From: Amblyornis subalaris
Taxonomy: Eukaryota > Chordata > Aves > Passeriformes > Ptilonorhynchidae
DNA: 64,000 nt
Direction: 5' to 3'
Assembly: GCA_018881555.1 (NCBI GenBank)
Contig: JACAXG010000064.1
Span: 2,575,422 to 2,639,421, forward strand
The notes beneath the pieces were generated by a model, which saw nothing but the letters and a program-made list of their open reading frames with translations, did not search any database and was not told the origin of the DNA. Made by a program: the position numbers and the translations under genes. Positions 36,321 through 48,250 of this stretch are shown here, in pieces. The first letter of the stretch is position 1. Each line of letters opens with the position of its first letter.

Positions 36321-36768
36321 AGTGGAACCCTGTGAGGTTTAACAAAGGCAGGTNNTGGGTTCTGCNCCTGGGATGGGAGAACCCTGGATGTACGGACAGG
36401 CTGGGACCAGCACTGCAGAAAGGGACCGGTGGGTCCTGGTTCATGACAAGTTGAATCTGAGTCAGCAGTGCCCTGGCAGCCAGGAGGGACATCCCTGTCC
36501 TGGGGGCATCAGGCACAGCATCACCAGCTGGGCAAGGGAGGGGATTATCCTGCTCTGCTCTACACTGGGGTGGCCTCACCTTGAATATTGTGTGCAGTTC
36601 TGGGCACCACAATTTAAGAAACATATAAAGCCATCAGAGAGCATCCAGAGGAGGGTAATGAAGATNCTAAAGGGCCTTGAAGAGAAGCCATATGAGGAGT
36701 GGCTGNGGTCACTTGGTCTGTTNNCCCTGGAGAAGAGGAGACTGAGGAGACCTCATTGCAGTCTGGAC
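36321..36768 (+). mobile_element. CR1: CR1 LINE internal fragment, type C
   Basis: This copy covers the end of ORF2 and the start of the 3' untranslated region. It begins GTGAGGTTTAACAAAGGC and runs through a GCAGTGCCCTGGCAGCCAGG block and TCTACACTGGGGTGGCCTCA. It continues through GTGTGCAGTTCTGGGCACCA and GCATCCAGAGGAGGGTAATG to GGAGAAGAGGAGACTGAGGA. It stops at a CATTGCAGTCTGGACC block without a CR1 tail. Retrotransposition alone cannot remove the 3' end, so a later deletion or rearrangement is implied. A 181-codon frame across it is mostly repeat. Confidence 0.92.
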
Positions 36769-37549
36769 CTCGGGGGTTGGGTATCTCAGGACAGTAGCCG
36801 AGATAACCTTGGGATGGGGACGTGTGTCAGTCCGAGGAGAGTGATTTTGTTGCTGATTCAACAACAGGACATTCTCCTTTATCTGCCTTGGTTTTCAGCT
36901 GCTGTGTGTGGCTTATGAGCTGGGAAATACCACTGAGTTCCCTCCTCTACAAGGGAACAGAGTCTGGTTGAGGGATCTCCACTCTGCTCCACCCTCTGTT
37001 TAGTCCCCCTTAAATGGTGCTGTGTGGGGGAGGTTGGGTGTGCTGATTGTGTCCAATCCAGGGAATAGCAACTCTGTTTTCCCCTATAATTCCTGTACTG
37101 TTGGTTTTTTTACCCACAGTCATTTTCCCACGTGCTCCATGCCTGAAGGAGCCTCTGACATCCAGACCAGTGCCTTGGATTCTTGTATAAAATATTTGTC
37201 TTTCCTTTAAATTGCCTCCCATGGCTTTTTGGAGGCAGGTGGGTGGCAGGGGAAGAAGAGACAGCAGGAAGGAGGTGAAGTCAGGAGACACACACAGACA
37301 GTGAGGAGAACAGGATTCTACTGATTTGGCAGCAGAGAGGTAGTGAATTGAAAGAAATGGCATTAAGCACGGATTGATTAATGGCAATGACAACAGAGAC
37401 AAACAGCTCACAGGCTAAATCCTCTCCTCTGTGCATTTCACTGCTCTGTGCTGCACAGAGCGGGGATGTCACTGCTTCTGCCTGGTGGCTCTTTGCCTCC
37501 TTTTTCAGCTGAAGGGATGAGGCAGCAGCACTCATCCAGCAACAGCTCC
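36769..37549. other. Unique sequence, no gene seen
   Basis: This spacer between two CR1 copies has mixed composition and a C/T-rich minus strand. No exon or RNA was recognised. Confidence 0.4.
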
Positions 37550-38035
37550 AGTGGGTCAGCTCACAACAAGAAGGACTTTGAGGGACTGGAGAGTGTCCAG
37601 AGAAGGACAACGGAGCTGGGGAAGGGTCTGGAGCACAAGTCTGGTGGGGAGCAGTGTAGGGAGCTGGGGGGGCTCAGCCTGGAGAAAAGGAGGCTCAGGG
37701 GAATCTTATCACTCTCTACAGCTCCCTCTTGTAGCCAGGTGAGGGTTGGTCTCTTCTGCCAGGTAACAAATGACAGGATGAGAGGAAATGGCCTTCAGCT
37801 GCACCAGGAGAGGTTAAGATCGGATATTAGGAAATATTTCTTCATTGGAGGGTGGTCAGGCCCTGAAACAGGCTGCCCAGGGAATTGGTGGAATCACCAT
37901 CCCTGGAAGTGTTCAAAAATTATGTGGATGTGGCACTTGAAGACATCATTTAGTGGTGAACATGGTGCTGGGTTGACAGTTGGACGATGACCTTAAAGTT
38001 TTTTTCCAACCTTAACGATTATGATTTTATGATTC
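37550..38035 (+). mobile_element. CR1: CR1 LINE 3' fragment, type B
   Basis: This is the most complete type B copy. It starts near GCTCACAACAAGAAGGAC and passes GGGGCTCAGCCTGGAGAAAA, CCCTCTTGTAGCCAGGTGAG, GCACCAGGAGAGGTTAAGAT, ATTAGGAAATATTTCTTCAT and ACCATCCCTGGAAGTGTTCA. It ends CCTTAACGATTATGATTTTA TGATTCTC. A (CCA)n run follows directly. The 180-codon frame here (37448-37990) is a repeat artefact. Confidence 0.95.
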
Positions 38036-38046
38036 TCTTCCTTCCT

Positions 38047-38066
38047 CCACCACCACCACCACCACA
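38047..38066. repeat. (CCA)n microsatellite
   Basis: Six CCA trinucleotides and a partial seventh lie within twelve bases of a CR1 3' end. Short simple repeats at CR1 tails are common. Confidence 0.93.
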
Positions 38067-40535
38067 TCCAAAGGAGTGGTGGAAGAGGATAAGCAAAGCC
38101 ACAGATAGGAAAGATCACATGGGACCTTCCAGTGTCCCTCTAATACTGGTGCACTGTGTTTTTCTCTAATTTTCTTATTTATGATGCAGTGGCTTGAACA
38201 AAAATTGAAAAAACTCCTCTAACCCAAAGATTGCAGCTGCTGGAGGAGGTGCCTGCAGCTTTCCAGCCCAGCTGCAGGTGGAAAGGTATCTCTGCCTTTC
38301 CGGACACATATGTGTGTNCATGTTTACATTCCTAACTTTATTAGATATTTATAAATAATAATATTACTTGAAATACACTATATAATGTAGAGGATACAAG
38401 CTACACACAAATAATGCAGTTTTTGAAATTAATATCAATAAATATCTTACTATATAACGATTTCCCTTATTTTTGAAATGCTGCACCCGTAGTGCATTTC
38501 ACTGGAGTTTAGTTAGTGTGTGATGCATTTTTCAAACTAAAAAGCCCTTTTACTAATATTGAATCAGGGACTATTCATCATAAAGGAGTCAGGAAAGCTA
38601 TAACTGTTTATTACATTTGTGGTATTGTGGCTCATAAAAAAAATAGTTAACATCAAGTCAGAATAATATTTAGAAATGAGATTATTCATGACAAGTCAGT
38701 AGAATGTTTAAAATCCCTGAGAATGCTCATTCTGGATCAGAGTTCTCACCAGGACTCATTTAACTCACTTTGTCAATTGAAAAGTGAGGTGTCTTTTGCA
38801 AATACTTGTCCACACACCTTTGGTAAAGAAACACGGAGAACTCCAGAGCACATTTTGCTGCTTCCTTTCTGGGCTGAAAATGTAAAAATTACTGTGCAAG
38901 GCTACATTAGATGAGCTAACTCATTTTCAGAGTGTTAAATTCAGGTCAGAAAAATCCTGCCCACAAATCAGGAAAATAAAAAACCCAACACCAAACCCTA
39001 CCAAACTTCTATCTAAGGAAACTNTTCAAAGTCATAACAATTTGCTCTTAATAAATGAGTTAAATTTAGATATCTGGAGTTTTCTCAGCATTTATTGTGC
39101 ATTACTGTGAGTCTGCCACAGTTTGAAGAACTACAAGTTTTCGTGGCCATTTATGAGAATATGTGGAGATTTTTCTTAAGAATAAATAAATAAATGTTTT
39201 TGTAAGAAAAAAGGAAAAGGGAACTTTAACATTTATCTGACCTTATTACCTCCTGGAGTTCCTGTGAGCTGANAACCATTTCTGATTTGTTTAGGAGTCT
39301 TAGATTTCAACTATTAAAAGGTTTAGTCAAACAGATCCATGGAAAAAGGACAACGGAGCAAGATGAATGCCAGAATAATCNAAAAATGCTTTAGTACTGA
39401 AAACAGTATAAAAATGCAATTATGATCAAAAGGAAAAAAAAAATAAATGTATTTCTAAACATTCTAAATATTTTAAATATCTATAAATATTCATTATGCG
39501 TCCATCCCCAACACATATTTTAAACCCAAAGTCTCTGCTTTCATTAAGCGAATGCNACTGGAGATAAAAGTATGCTTAAAAGAAACAGGACAATTATCAT
39601 TGGACCAGCTGTAGTGATAAATCACAGCCAGGCAGAGAGATTAGGTTCCAAAAATGGAAATAAATGCACGTTCACACTGGAGTTCCAACAGAGAAAGGAA
39701 AGCAAGGCAGGGAACAGAGGTCTGAAAAGCAGTGCTGCACAGCTAAAGAACAAAAACCAGAATTGCGAAATGATGGACAGATTTTACTGCAGGCTGCTTT
39801 GGACTTTGACATTTTTGCAAACAGAAAGGGAGGACAACAGTTTTAATTAATTAGTCCTTTAAATTACAATAGCAGCTCAGGACTCCAGGCTATGCACTGT
39901 GAATCCCTTTCTTGTGCCATGTTTTTTTTGCTTTCCTGCCAACCACCGTCTCTTGTGTGAAAATAATTTGCTGGCAGAGCCCTTTGTTCTGGGTTAGAAG
40001 AGAAAACTTCCTAACCCAGAGATGAGTTTCTGAGCAATCACCACTTGGTAAACTTTTCACCACTTTTACAATACTGATTAATAACATTATATTTATAGAA
40101 AGGAAGAAAAAACCAACCCAGATGCCTGATACAAGCAGCAACATGGCTGCCAGATATGGTTTGAAACCATGGAAATTTGTCTTAAAATCATTATTCCTCC
40201 TGATCTTCTTCTCCTCTGGGAAAGGTTCCACTTCCCCTGAGCTCATTTACCCTCTCTCATGGTGATTCCAGAATTGTGTCTGATCAGGTGCAGGTTATTT
40301 GGTGTTCACATTATCTAGATCAAACTGTGGTCATCATATCTGTAAAGCAGGTACAGCAAGGCACAGATTTTCCCAAATAATGATCATCTCTGCAACAAAG
40401 AAAAAACAACAGTTAAAAAAGAAAGTGAGAGAATTTATGGATTTGATCCACTGGGCCTTCTAAAAGAGGCAGCCAACAGATGCAGAAGTTTGAGCAGAAG
40501 GGCACAAAAAAAGAGGCATCTTTGATTGATTGTGG
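38067..40535. other. Unique AT-rich sequence, no gene seen
   Basis: About 2.5 kb is AT-rich, with several A runs (for example near 39430). No transposon, exon or RNA was recognised. The palindrome ACACATATGTGT lies at 38304-38315. Confidence 0.45.
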
Positions 40536-41072
40536 TGACCAGGAGCTGTGCTGAAAGCCCAGGAAAGCAAATATCCTGCCTGTCTTCAAGAGGGGCAAAA
40601 AGGAGGACCCAGGGAACTACAGACTTGTCAGCCTCAGCCCAGTTACTGGGAATGCGGTGGAGCAGTTGATCCTGAAAGGCATTTCAGGCAGATTAAGGAT
40701 AAGGAAATCATCAGGGGGAGAGCACGGCTCTGTGATGGAGTGACTGGCCGAGGAGATGGGGGGAGAACAGTGAGCAGATGAGGGCAGAGGAGTAGATATT
40801 GTCTCCCTGGACTTCGGGAAGGCCATGGACTCCGTCCCACATCAGATCCTGGTAGTAAAGGTGTTGATACACAGGCTGGATGAGCAGGCAGAGAGGTGCA
40901 TTGAAAACTGGACATGGAGCGTGGTGGTCAGTGGGGCAGAGGCTCCTTGGACTCGTGGATCCCAGGGTATCCCAATACTGGGCCCAGCCCTGTTTAACAG
41001 CTTCATTGATTGTCTGGATGATGAGGAAGAGCCTACAGTGAGCAAGTTCAATGACACCAAACTGTGGAGTCC
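40536..41072 (+). pseudogene. CR1: CR1 LINE ORF2 reverse-transcriptase fragment (broken)
   Basis: This is a decayed piece of the CR1 ORF2 polymerase gene, which in intact elements copies CR1 RNA into DNA at the insertion site. The frame starting at 40570 encodes FKRGKKEDPGNYR, the typical start of the reverse-transcriptase fingers. The same frame later gives LDFGKAMDSVPHQ from about 40806, which is palm motif A with its aspartate kept. It then gives LGPALFNSFIDCLDD near 40978 and SKFNDTKLW near 41041, where the FADD catalytic motif has lost a residue and an aspartate context. Two in-frame TGA stops lie between about 40720 and 40770. The segment ends without the endonuclease part or the 3' tail, so it is an internal relic. 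Confidence 0.9.
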
Positions 41073-43660
41073 ACTATTTAGTTTCTACTCACATCTACTA
41101 ATAAATACCTAGAGAAACATATAAATACAGTAATCATAAAGTTACGTTTCCCTCCATACTCAGGCAGTTTCTCGACACTTGCAACTATGGCATTGTTTAT
41201 TTTGGTGAAATTCAGGTGTCCAGATTTCCTTTAAACCTGGGCCTCACTGGTTTGTTGAGGAAGGACTTTTCCTCAGGCAGGACCATCATGACTTGGCATG
41301 AAAGGCTCCAAGTGACGCTGTAGATTTATCAACTCACCTNCACTTCTGGGGATCTCCATCATTTATGTGACAACTGAGAAATTTGGGAAGTTCCATAAAT
41401 GCAAATGACCGTGAAGAGAAAACTCAGCTGGAAAAGTACTGCTAAAACTCTCTTGGCGCTTGGATTTCAAAGTTACGTATTTTATTAAGACACAGTGAAA
41501 TGCTGTCATAGAGAATTAAAAATAAATAGCAGTTTTCATCAATGCAGCTCTCTGATTCAGAAGTCATGAATCAGATGGACTGATGTTTCTTTTCTAGCAT
41601 CTAATTGCCATCATTAATGCTAACAATGATAATTAACGAGCAATTTTCTCATCTATCTGGTAGCTTTTNGCTGCATTTGGAAATGCTGTGAAAAAATCAA
41701 TCTAGTTTTTAAAAGCAGACAAGGGTCATCTGAAACTGAAAAGCATATGTTTAATCAGAGTATTTGGGATTTTTGTCCTGATCAGACACTTTAAAACACT
41801 TCATAGTATTAAAGGCTTATGATAAGCACCTTAAAAATTGTGTCAAGATGGATTGGATCCTGAATATTATATTAGGTATGTGATAGGTCAATAAATAAAC
41901 ATATTAAGAAATATAATCAAGTAAATGCTACTGTAAGAAAAAGAGATGTTGAGCAAGTTATTAAAGAAGTACAGGCTACTAGTTGCTTTGTTGGAAAAAA
42001 CACCAAGCAATGTTTTTTCACATCAAAAAGTAAATTTCCAAGTTGCAAACCAAATGGAAGTAATTCCAGGGGGTTCATTTTCTCATGTCAAGAACGGCTT
42101 GAACTCTATGATGATAGTAATGCTTGAGTTCCTTTTCTGTTTTCTTGCTATGATGAGAACCCTTCATTTGCCATACTTTTACATCTTTCTCTTCAGAGAT
42201 TTGTTCCTGACATGGGTAGTGGAGTCCTTGAGAATTACTGTCATGGATAATGGGGTTAAAAAGTGAAATGAGGTGTCTCTCTACACAGTGTTAGAAAATG
42301 AGCGAGTCTGATTTCCCTTAATGAAAATGTTGCTTTTACGCCACAAAATCGATGCCTGCTGCCAGGTGTGACGTCATCACCACGGGAGAAAAATGGTGGT
42401 GACTCAAATGCTTCTTTTCTCTGAGGTTTTTNCTCATTTTGGGTGTATGCTGACGTGAATCCCCCCTAGGGATGACCCTGCAATATACTCTGGAGAGCAG
42501 CGTCTGAGAGATGAGCTTATCCTGTGCTAAAAGCAGTGGGAAGAAAGTTGTTGCAGAGTTTTCATTGCAGGAGGAACAGCAAAGCCTGACCCTATAACAA
42601 TGTACTGCAGTAATAGAACCAGTCCTGGACCATCAGCAAAGATGGCAACACAAAAATCTGCTGCCTGNACTGAATTTTCCCATCCCCAAGGATATTTCTG
42701 TCAGGTTTCGGGGTATATTTTAATTCATACATCTGTTCTCTCCCAGAAGTAATTGTGCCACCGCAGAAGTTGGCTCCTTCTAACGATCTACACTTGCACC
42801 TTGTGGAAATATGTTTTCAATTTGGCTCCCGAAACATGGATCAAGTGATCCTGCCAACACAAATATCCTCTGCTGTCAAACACTTTTGTCCTCTGGAGAG
42901 CGGAACACCTGCACAGCCACTCAGAAAAAAAAGCTTTGTAGTGGTGTTTCCTTTTGCTTTCAATTTTTTCACTCGAATTTCATTTAGCAATTAGTTGAGA
43001 CAGCCATAAAATACTTTCAAATATTGCCATTACATATTAATGTGTACATGCAAGGCCAAATTCCCAGCTGGTGATTTACACCTGCTGGATGAGTGGCCTT
43101 GGGCATTGCCTTGTTAAAAGGCTCTTGTCATCTCTTTCTAGACCACAGGGTTTGGGCTGTGGTCCTTTGGCTCAAGCCAGGCTGGCAACAAGCCTCCTCC
43201 TGTCTCTGTGCTGAACCAAAGACCCAGGGCAGGGACAGAAACCAGGAGTGTTGAGAAAGGCTGTAGGAATTGCAAGTGATATTTGTGAATTCCCAATTTT
43301 TGTCAGAATTAAACCCTAGGGCAACCATATGTAAATTCCTGATGTGTGGGTTGTCACTACTGCACTACTNGGCTGTCAGACTTGGAGTGCTCTTCAATTT
43401 CTCCAAGAAAGAAATATTAAAACAGGTGAAAAGAAGGGATTATAAAAGGTGATAGATCAAAAGCCACTGTGATGAGAAAATATTAGCTTATTCTCCCAGA
43501 GAACTCCCTACTTTGCTGAATTTTTATATATTGATATGCTATACATGATACACACATCTACATATGTACACAGAGACTCTATATTGTTATATTATATATA
43601 ATGTAAGATTGTAAATAATTGTGTAGATTATATATTTTATGGTGTGTATATACATCATAG
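41073..43660. other. Unique sequence, no gene seen
   Basis: AT-rich unique DNA. A block at 41560-41670 is dense in ATTA and TAAT motifs. A perfect palindromic CRE-like site lies at 42369-42376. The last 150 bases before 43660 are AT-rich with TATA-containing dinucleotide stretches. No exon or RNA was recognised. Confidence 0.45.
42369..42376. promoter_or_regulatory. Palindromic CRE-like site
   Basis: TGACGTCA is the full consensus for CREB/ATF factors. It sits in a slightly CpG-richer patch (GGTGTGACGTCATCACCACG). An eight-base match can occur by chance, and no promoter, start site or gene is visible nearby, so function is unproven. Confidence 0.25.
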
Positions 43661-43880
43661 GTTCACAGAACAACAAAATCATAGAATAATAGAATGGCTT
43701 GGTTTGGAAGGGACCTCAAAAATCACCTAGTTCCAACCTCCCTTCCATAGGCAGGGATGCCACCCACCTCAATCAGGTTGCCCAGGGACCCATCCAACCT
43801 GCCCTTGAACGCCTCCAGGGAAGGAGCATCCACAACTCCTCTTGGAAAGCTGTACCAGTGCCTCACCACATTCCTGCTCT
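43661..43880 (-). mobile_element. CR1: CR1 LINE 3' fragment, type A
   Basis: The plus strand reads ATCATAGAATAATAGAATGG, CTTGGTTTGGAAGGGACCTC, AATCAGGTTGCCCAGGGACC, CATCCAACCTGCCCTTGAAC and CACAACTCCTCTTGGAAAGC. Details such as CAATCAGGTTGCCC instead of CTAGACCAGGTTGCTC mark a distinct subtype. The copy is cut at about 220 bases. Confidence 0.92.
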
Positions 43881-44166
43881 TGGACTACAGGGAACAGATC
43901 CACAGCTGCTGGTGAAACTGGAGCCAGTATCCAAAGGAGCACTGGGAACTGGGAGGGGTGGATCATCCATAAGTGCTATTTTTTTCCATAAGCATGTCTA
44001 AATTGGGCAGGATGATGCAGGCTGGGGGGTTGTAGGATGGTATAATAACTCATAAACCTTTAAATGACATGGAGCAGGGTTGTGCACACAGAACCCACAC
44101 ACGCCTATTGAGGAAGATGATAGGGGGTGGTGGCTGTTGTCCCCTCAGTTTCTTTGAAAATGGGAC

Positions 44167-44237
44167 AGGAGTTGCATTTTGATGGTCCTTGTGGGTCCCT
44201 TCCGACTCAGGATATTCCTTGATTCTATGATTCCGTG
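44167..44237 (+). mobile_element. CR1: CR1 LINE 3' terminal fragment, type C
   Basis: The sequence AGGAGTTGCATTTTGATGGT, CCTTGTGGGTCCCTTCCGAC and TCAGGATATTCCTTGATTCT, ending ATGATTCCGTG, matches the type C tail seen at 515-585. Only the last seventy bases remain. Confidence 0.85.
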
Positions 44238-44640
44238 AAAATGCCTGTTTTGAACATTTATTTTGACGCTAATAAAGCCGGAATAGCACTTTGCTATAAT
44301 ATCATGTAAACATTAAAGATTAAATTCTCAAATCATGAATATTTTGTTAGGTTTTCTTCCACGCCTGCAAGTTCTCTGTGGCAAAGTGGATTTAAGTGAT
44401 TTCCATCTTTGCCCACTCCCATTCCTGTCCAGGACTATATTTTACAAACTTATTACTCATGCCAATGCAGCTCTGAAACAAGTCAATGACATAAGCTGGC
44501 TCTGGAAAGAAGAGATTGCCATGTTTTAGGGAATATGTGGGTGGGTTTTTGTTTGATTTTCCTCCCTTGCAGATGTTTAGTTAATTCAGTTTGCAACATG
44601 GCTCCATGAAGAAATGGGAGTTAATCTGCTGCCTGCTATC

Positions 44641-44854
44641 TGAAAGGACAAGAAATTCTTCCCTGTGAGGGTGATGAGACCCTGGCACAGGCTGTCCAGA
44701 GAAACTGTGGCTGCCCCATCCGTGGAAGTGTCCAAGGCCAGGTTGGATGGGGCTCGGAGCAACCTGGGATAGTGGAAGATGGTGTGGGGGCGGGAATTAG
44801 CTGTTTTTTAAGGTCCCTGCCAACCCAAACCATTCTGTGATTCTATAATTCTGT
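44641..44854 (+). mobile_element. CR1: CR1 LINE 3' fragment, type A
   Basis: Sense copy with AAATTCTTCCCTGTGAGGGT, GAGACCCTGGCACAGGCTGT, GAAGTGTCCAAGGCCAGGTT and GGATGGGGCTCGGAGCAACC. Its tail reads AACCATTCTGTGATTCTATA ATTCTG. The usual GTCCCTGCCCATGG block before the tail is altered here. Confidence 0.93.
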
Positions 44855-45456
44855 GTTGTGTAGAGACACATGTGGGTTCTTTTAGGACATTGTTCACATC
44901 TCCTTTATGCTTTTTGCTTTTTCTTTTGCACCACAGTCACAGTTTAGCCCCTGCAGCAGGAAGATCTACCCCAATAGCTTTGGCCATTCAAATTCAGCAG
45001 TGATGATCTGTTCTTGCTGGAATCAGGCACTGCAGGCTTCATATCCTCACTAAATCTGTTTTGCTTGANTTCATTATTTCTATCTGATTTCTCATCTCTT
45101 GTTACAACAGCATAAAAATATTCCTCAGCTCCTATTCAAGCTGTGGCACTACTGACTGCCCAAAAACCTCCTCCTGGAAGTAGCTACAGTTCTGCAGAAC
45201 TAATAGAAGAATCAGCATTACACCAAAGCTGTCGATGTTGGAAAATAACATAAGAAATACCAAGTAAGACCATTGGATCTTGTCCTTCAGCATCCTGCTC
45301 CTGAAGCTGACCAGTGGCAGTGGGTTGGGCAGGAATCTGGGGAGAAATTAGTCCTTAGAAAGTGCTGTTTGTCCACTCAGCCTCCCAGTCTCTAATGANT
45401 TGTCTTTCACACTGTCTGAGCAGAGGCCTCCTGTGGATCTTGCTGGATTTATTTTT
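44855..45456. other. Unique spacer
   Basis: No repeat, exon or RNA was recognised in this 600-base stretch. Confidence 0.4.
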
Positions 45457-45532
45457 CACAGAATAGAATCACAGAGACCAATCATGGGATCATTAAGGNT
45501 GGAAAAATCCTCCAAGACCNTCAAGTCCAACT
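45457..45532 (-). mobile_element. CR1: CR1 LINE 3' terminal fragment, type B
   Basis: The plus strand reads CACAGAATAGAATCACAGAG, then ATCATGGGATCATTAAGG, GGAAAAATCCTCCAAGACC and TCAAGTCCAAC. Only the terminal 75 bases are recognisable, with two ambiguous bases inside. Confidence 0.8.
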
Positions 45533-48250
45533 TTTTTATTNATTTCTCTTTNTCTCTGAGGTCAGACATTAAAAAAGGACATTCAACTGTGCACACAGCA
45601 GAAGCTTTCATATGGTGGAAGGTGACTGAAGTAAAATTGAAGTTTGAATTTTTTTTTCCNGAGTTTTTCTCTATCTTCATATGTAATTTCCTTGCTTAGG
45701 GAGCAGCCAACTCCCTTTCAAAGGCAGGGCTCCACCGTCTCAAAAGCATCATCCTGACTGTTCTGAGTGTTCAGGCTAACCTGGAGCAGAGGCAGTGGAT
45801 TCCAGGGTAAAGGAGGGGGGGAAGGTTACCCTTTCATGCTCGTTAAACCTCCCCCAGACTTCCAGGTCTGACGTGAGATCCCATTAAGAGGCACCCTACA
45901 CACAGCAAACCAGGAAAACAGCATCCCTGCTGCCTCCTGCGGGGAGGTGTCCTTGAGGAAGGTCGTGGGAGAGACTCGTTTACAGCTGTGGTGTTTGTGC
46001 TCCAGCAGCACCAAGCTCCAGCTGGCTGCTCCGGCAGCCCAGGAAAGCTGCACCCTTTCTGCTCTGCCCAGCGGTTCCCAGTGGTGAGGAATGTTCTGCT
46101 GTCACCATGGACAAACACCGAGGGTGTATTCCTTTCACACAGCCAAAACCGTCTCAAGCACAGGAGATCAAACCCAGCTGCCTAGGCTCGTGACTGGATC
46201 CAGCCTGATAAGAGTGAATAGCAAGGAGAAATATCGTAGTTTGCAAGACATTTCTCCTTCCCTTTCCCCCGCAGCTTAGAGATATATTTTAAAACAATAA
46301 AATTTTTGTTGTTGTTGTTGTTGTTGTTGTCTTTAATTACACTGATTCCCGAGGGCTGCTGTTTTACGGAAAAATAATCCCGCTTTGACAAGGGAAGCTT
46401 GAGAGACTGGTGGAACAGATTGCAAACCATTTCCATGCCTGCTTTAACTGCTTGACTGCCAGCCTGTGGAACTCATTTTCGGGAGGAATTTACTTGTATA
46501 ACTCTCTTTAGTTTCCCCTTGCTATTGGGCTACAGTGACATCAAAAGAAACGTCCTGGGTGCTGCTCTGCCCGGNCACAGAGGAGACACAGGGAGAGGGT
46601 AAATGACTGTGAGAGATGAGGGTTTTGGCACTCCCCAAGGGGGGAAAAAAAGATGAGAAAAGATAGGAATTCAAACAAAATAATACTGATAAAACCCAAA
46701 ACAAAACACATCTCTTAATAGCTCACACTTCCCCACTGGCTGAGGGAGCTGACTGAAGCAGAATGTCAGTTATAAAGAGCAGGTTTCAGGCAAATCTCTT
46801 GAATTTATTTTCATTGCACTGAACTTTGGCCAGGTAAAAGATGGGTGGTCTAATTTAAACCTTGATTCACTCCTCAGCAGCAGCTCCCTGAATGCTGAGA
46901 AGGTTTCCACAAGGCAAATGATGTGCTCACTGCTGGCTCTCTGCTCCAGAAGTGACCATCTCTCCCCGCTGACACCTGTGGGAATTTCAGCTGCCCAAAC
47001 ACTTTGTATAAATTGTTTTTTTCCCTGCTAAAGTGAAGGAAGCTGAAACTTTCCATAAGTGTCTGTGTCGATCTTGTGCACCTGGGTAGAATTCATCAGG
47101 CAGCAATAGCCCAGTCTGCTCCTGAAGGAGCACCAAGCTTCATCTTCACTGTTGTGCCGCGGAAATTGTGTCTGACTGTTGANTTCAGAGTGAAAGATGA
47201 GCAACAATGGACACGGTGGTGCAGCAGTGATTCTGGCTGGGGTGGATGCATCAAGAAACTGATATTCAGTGTATTCCTGTGGGACACGTGCCACACTCCA
47301 GAAAAGCTCACACAATATTACAGTGACCTGATGGAGATAACACTGAAATGGATTCTGTGAAACTATTGCTTTTGAGGAGGAAAATAAAGTNGCTCATGGG
47401 TTTGTCATCTCTCAGACCTTCTAGTCTCAGAGTCCTTCTCTTCAGCTCTTCCTTCTCTTCTTTTGTCCTCACAAGGGCAGCAAAGTTGAAGCCAGAGGAG
47501 ATAAGAAAATCTGACTGCTNTGCTGTGTGAATGCTCTATTGTTAATGCAGATTTAGTTTGGTTTTTGAATCAAAGAAGCTGTTCTCACTCCATCCCACTT
47601 TCCTCAGCACCACACCACCTCTTTGGACCTTTATCATGGGTGGCAGAATGCTGGAGTCTGAGCAGACATCACTGAAACACAAAATATTGGTGTGATTTTT
47701 CTCCGTGGTAGGGAAAAAAGTAAATTTTGAACCCCACNTATTTTTGAGTCCTTTATCAGCTTGTTTCAAACTCTCCAGCACCCAAAGTGTGAGCACATGA
47801 AGCAGGAAGAACAATCTTTCTTAGTGTGAAATTAGTCAGAAACAGGGTGAAAAGGAACAGAGCAATGCACAAGTGTGCAAGCAAAGGATGTGTCAAGGGA
47901 AATTTCCGCCTTCTGATACCAGCCCCAAACAACCCTCCCCTTCATTAGTTGTAAACATTCTCCACCTTCAACAACTCTTAATTTTTTTTATTTATTTTTT
48001 TTTTTAACATTCTGCTTGTACCCAGAACTGGGAATATATAAATGTAGCATGCCCCTTTGCTGAGGTCTTCCCCAGTGCAAAGGTACTTTCTGGACTATTT
48101 CCATTTTTATTTTCTTTATCTAGCCATTTGTTTTTCCTTCAATATCTTCCTTAGTATTCACAGCTTTTTAAAGGATTGTTACTGGCTTTTGAAAAACCTG
48201 GATCATGAGAAGATACTCCTGGACATGCTGTACACAACTATCTCTGACTC
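45533..48250. other. Unique sequence with one microsatellite
   Basis: About 2.7 kb has no recognised transposon. The part around 45830-46190 is relatively GC- and CpG-rich and open in several frames on both strands, but no domain or splice-bounded exon was recognised. A TTG repeat lies at 46306-46330. T-rich runs occur near 47980-48005. Confidence 0.45.
46306..46330. repeat. (TTG)n microsatellite
   Basis: Eight TTG trinucleotides run without interruption. The minus strand reads as a CAA repeat. Confidence 0.95.

Noticed and set aside
36373..36918. 181-codon open frame, the longest on the plus strand
   Set aside because: Most of it lies in a CR1 fragment. It has ambiguous codons and no known domain.
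37448..37990. 180-codon open frame
   Set aside because: It runs through the type B CR1 3' untranslated region, so it is a repeat artefact.
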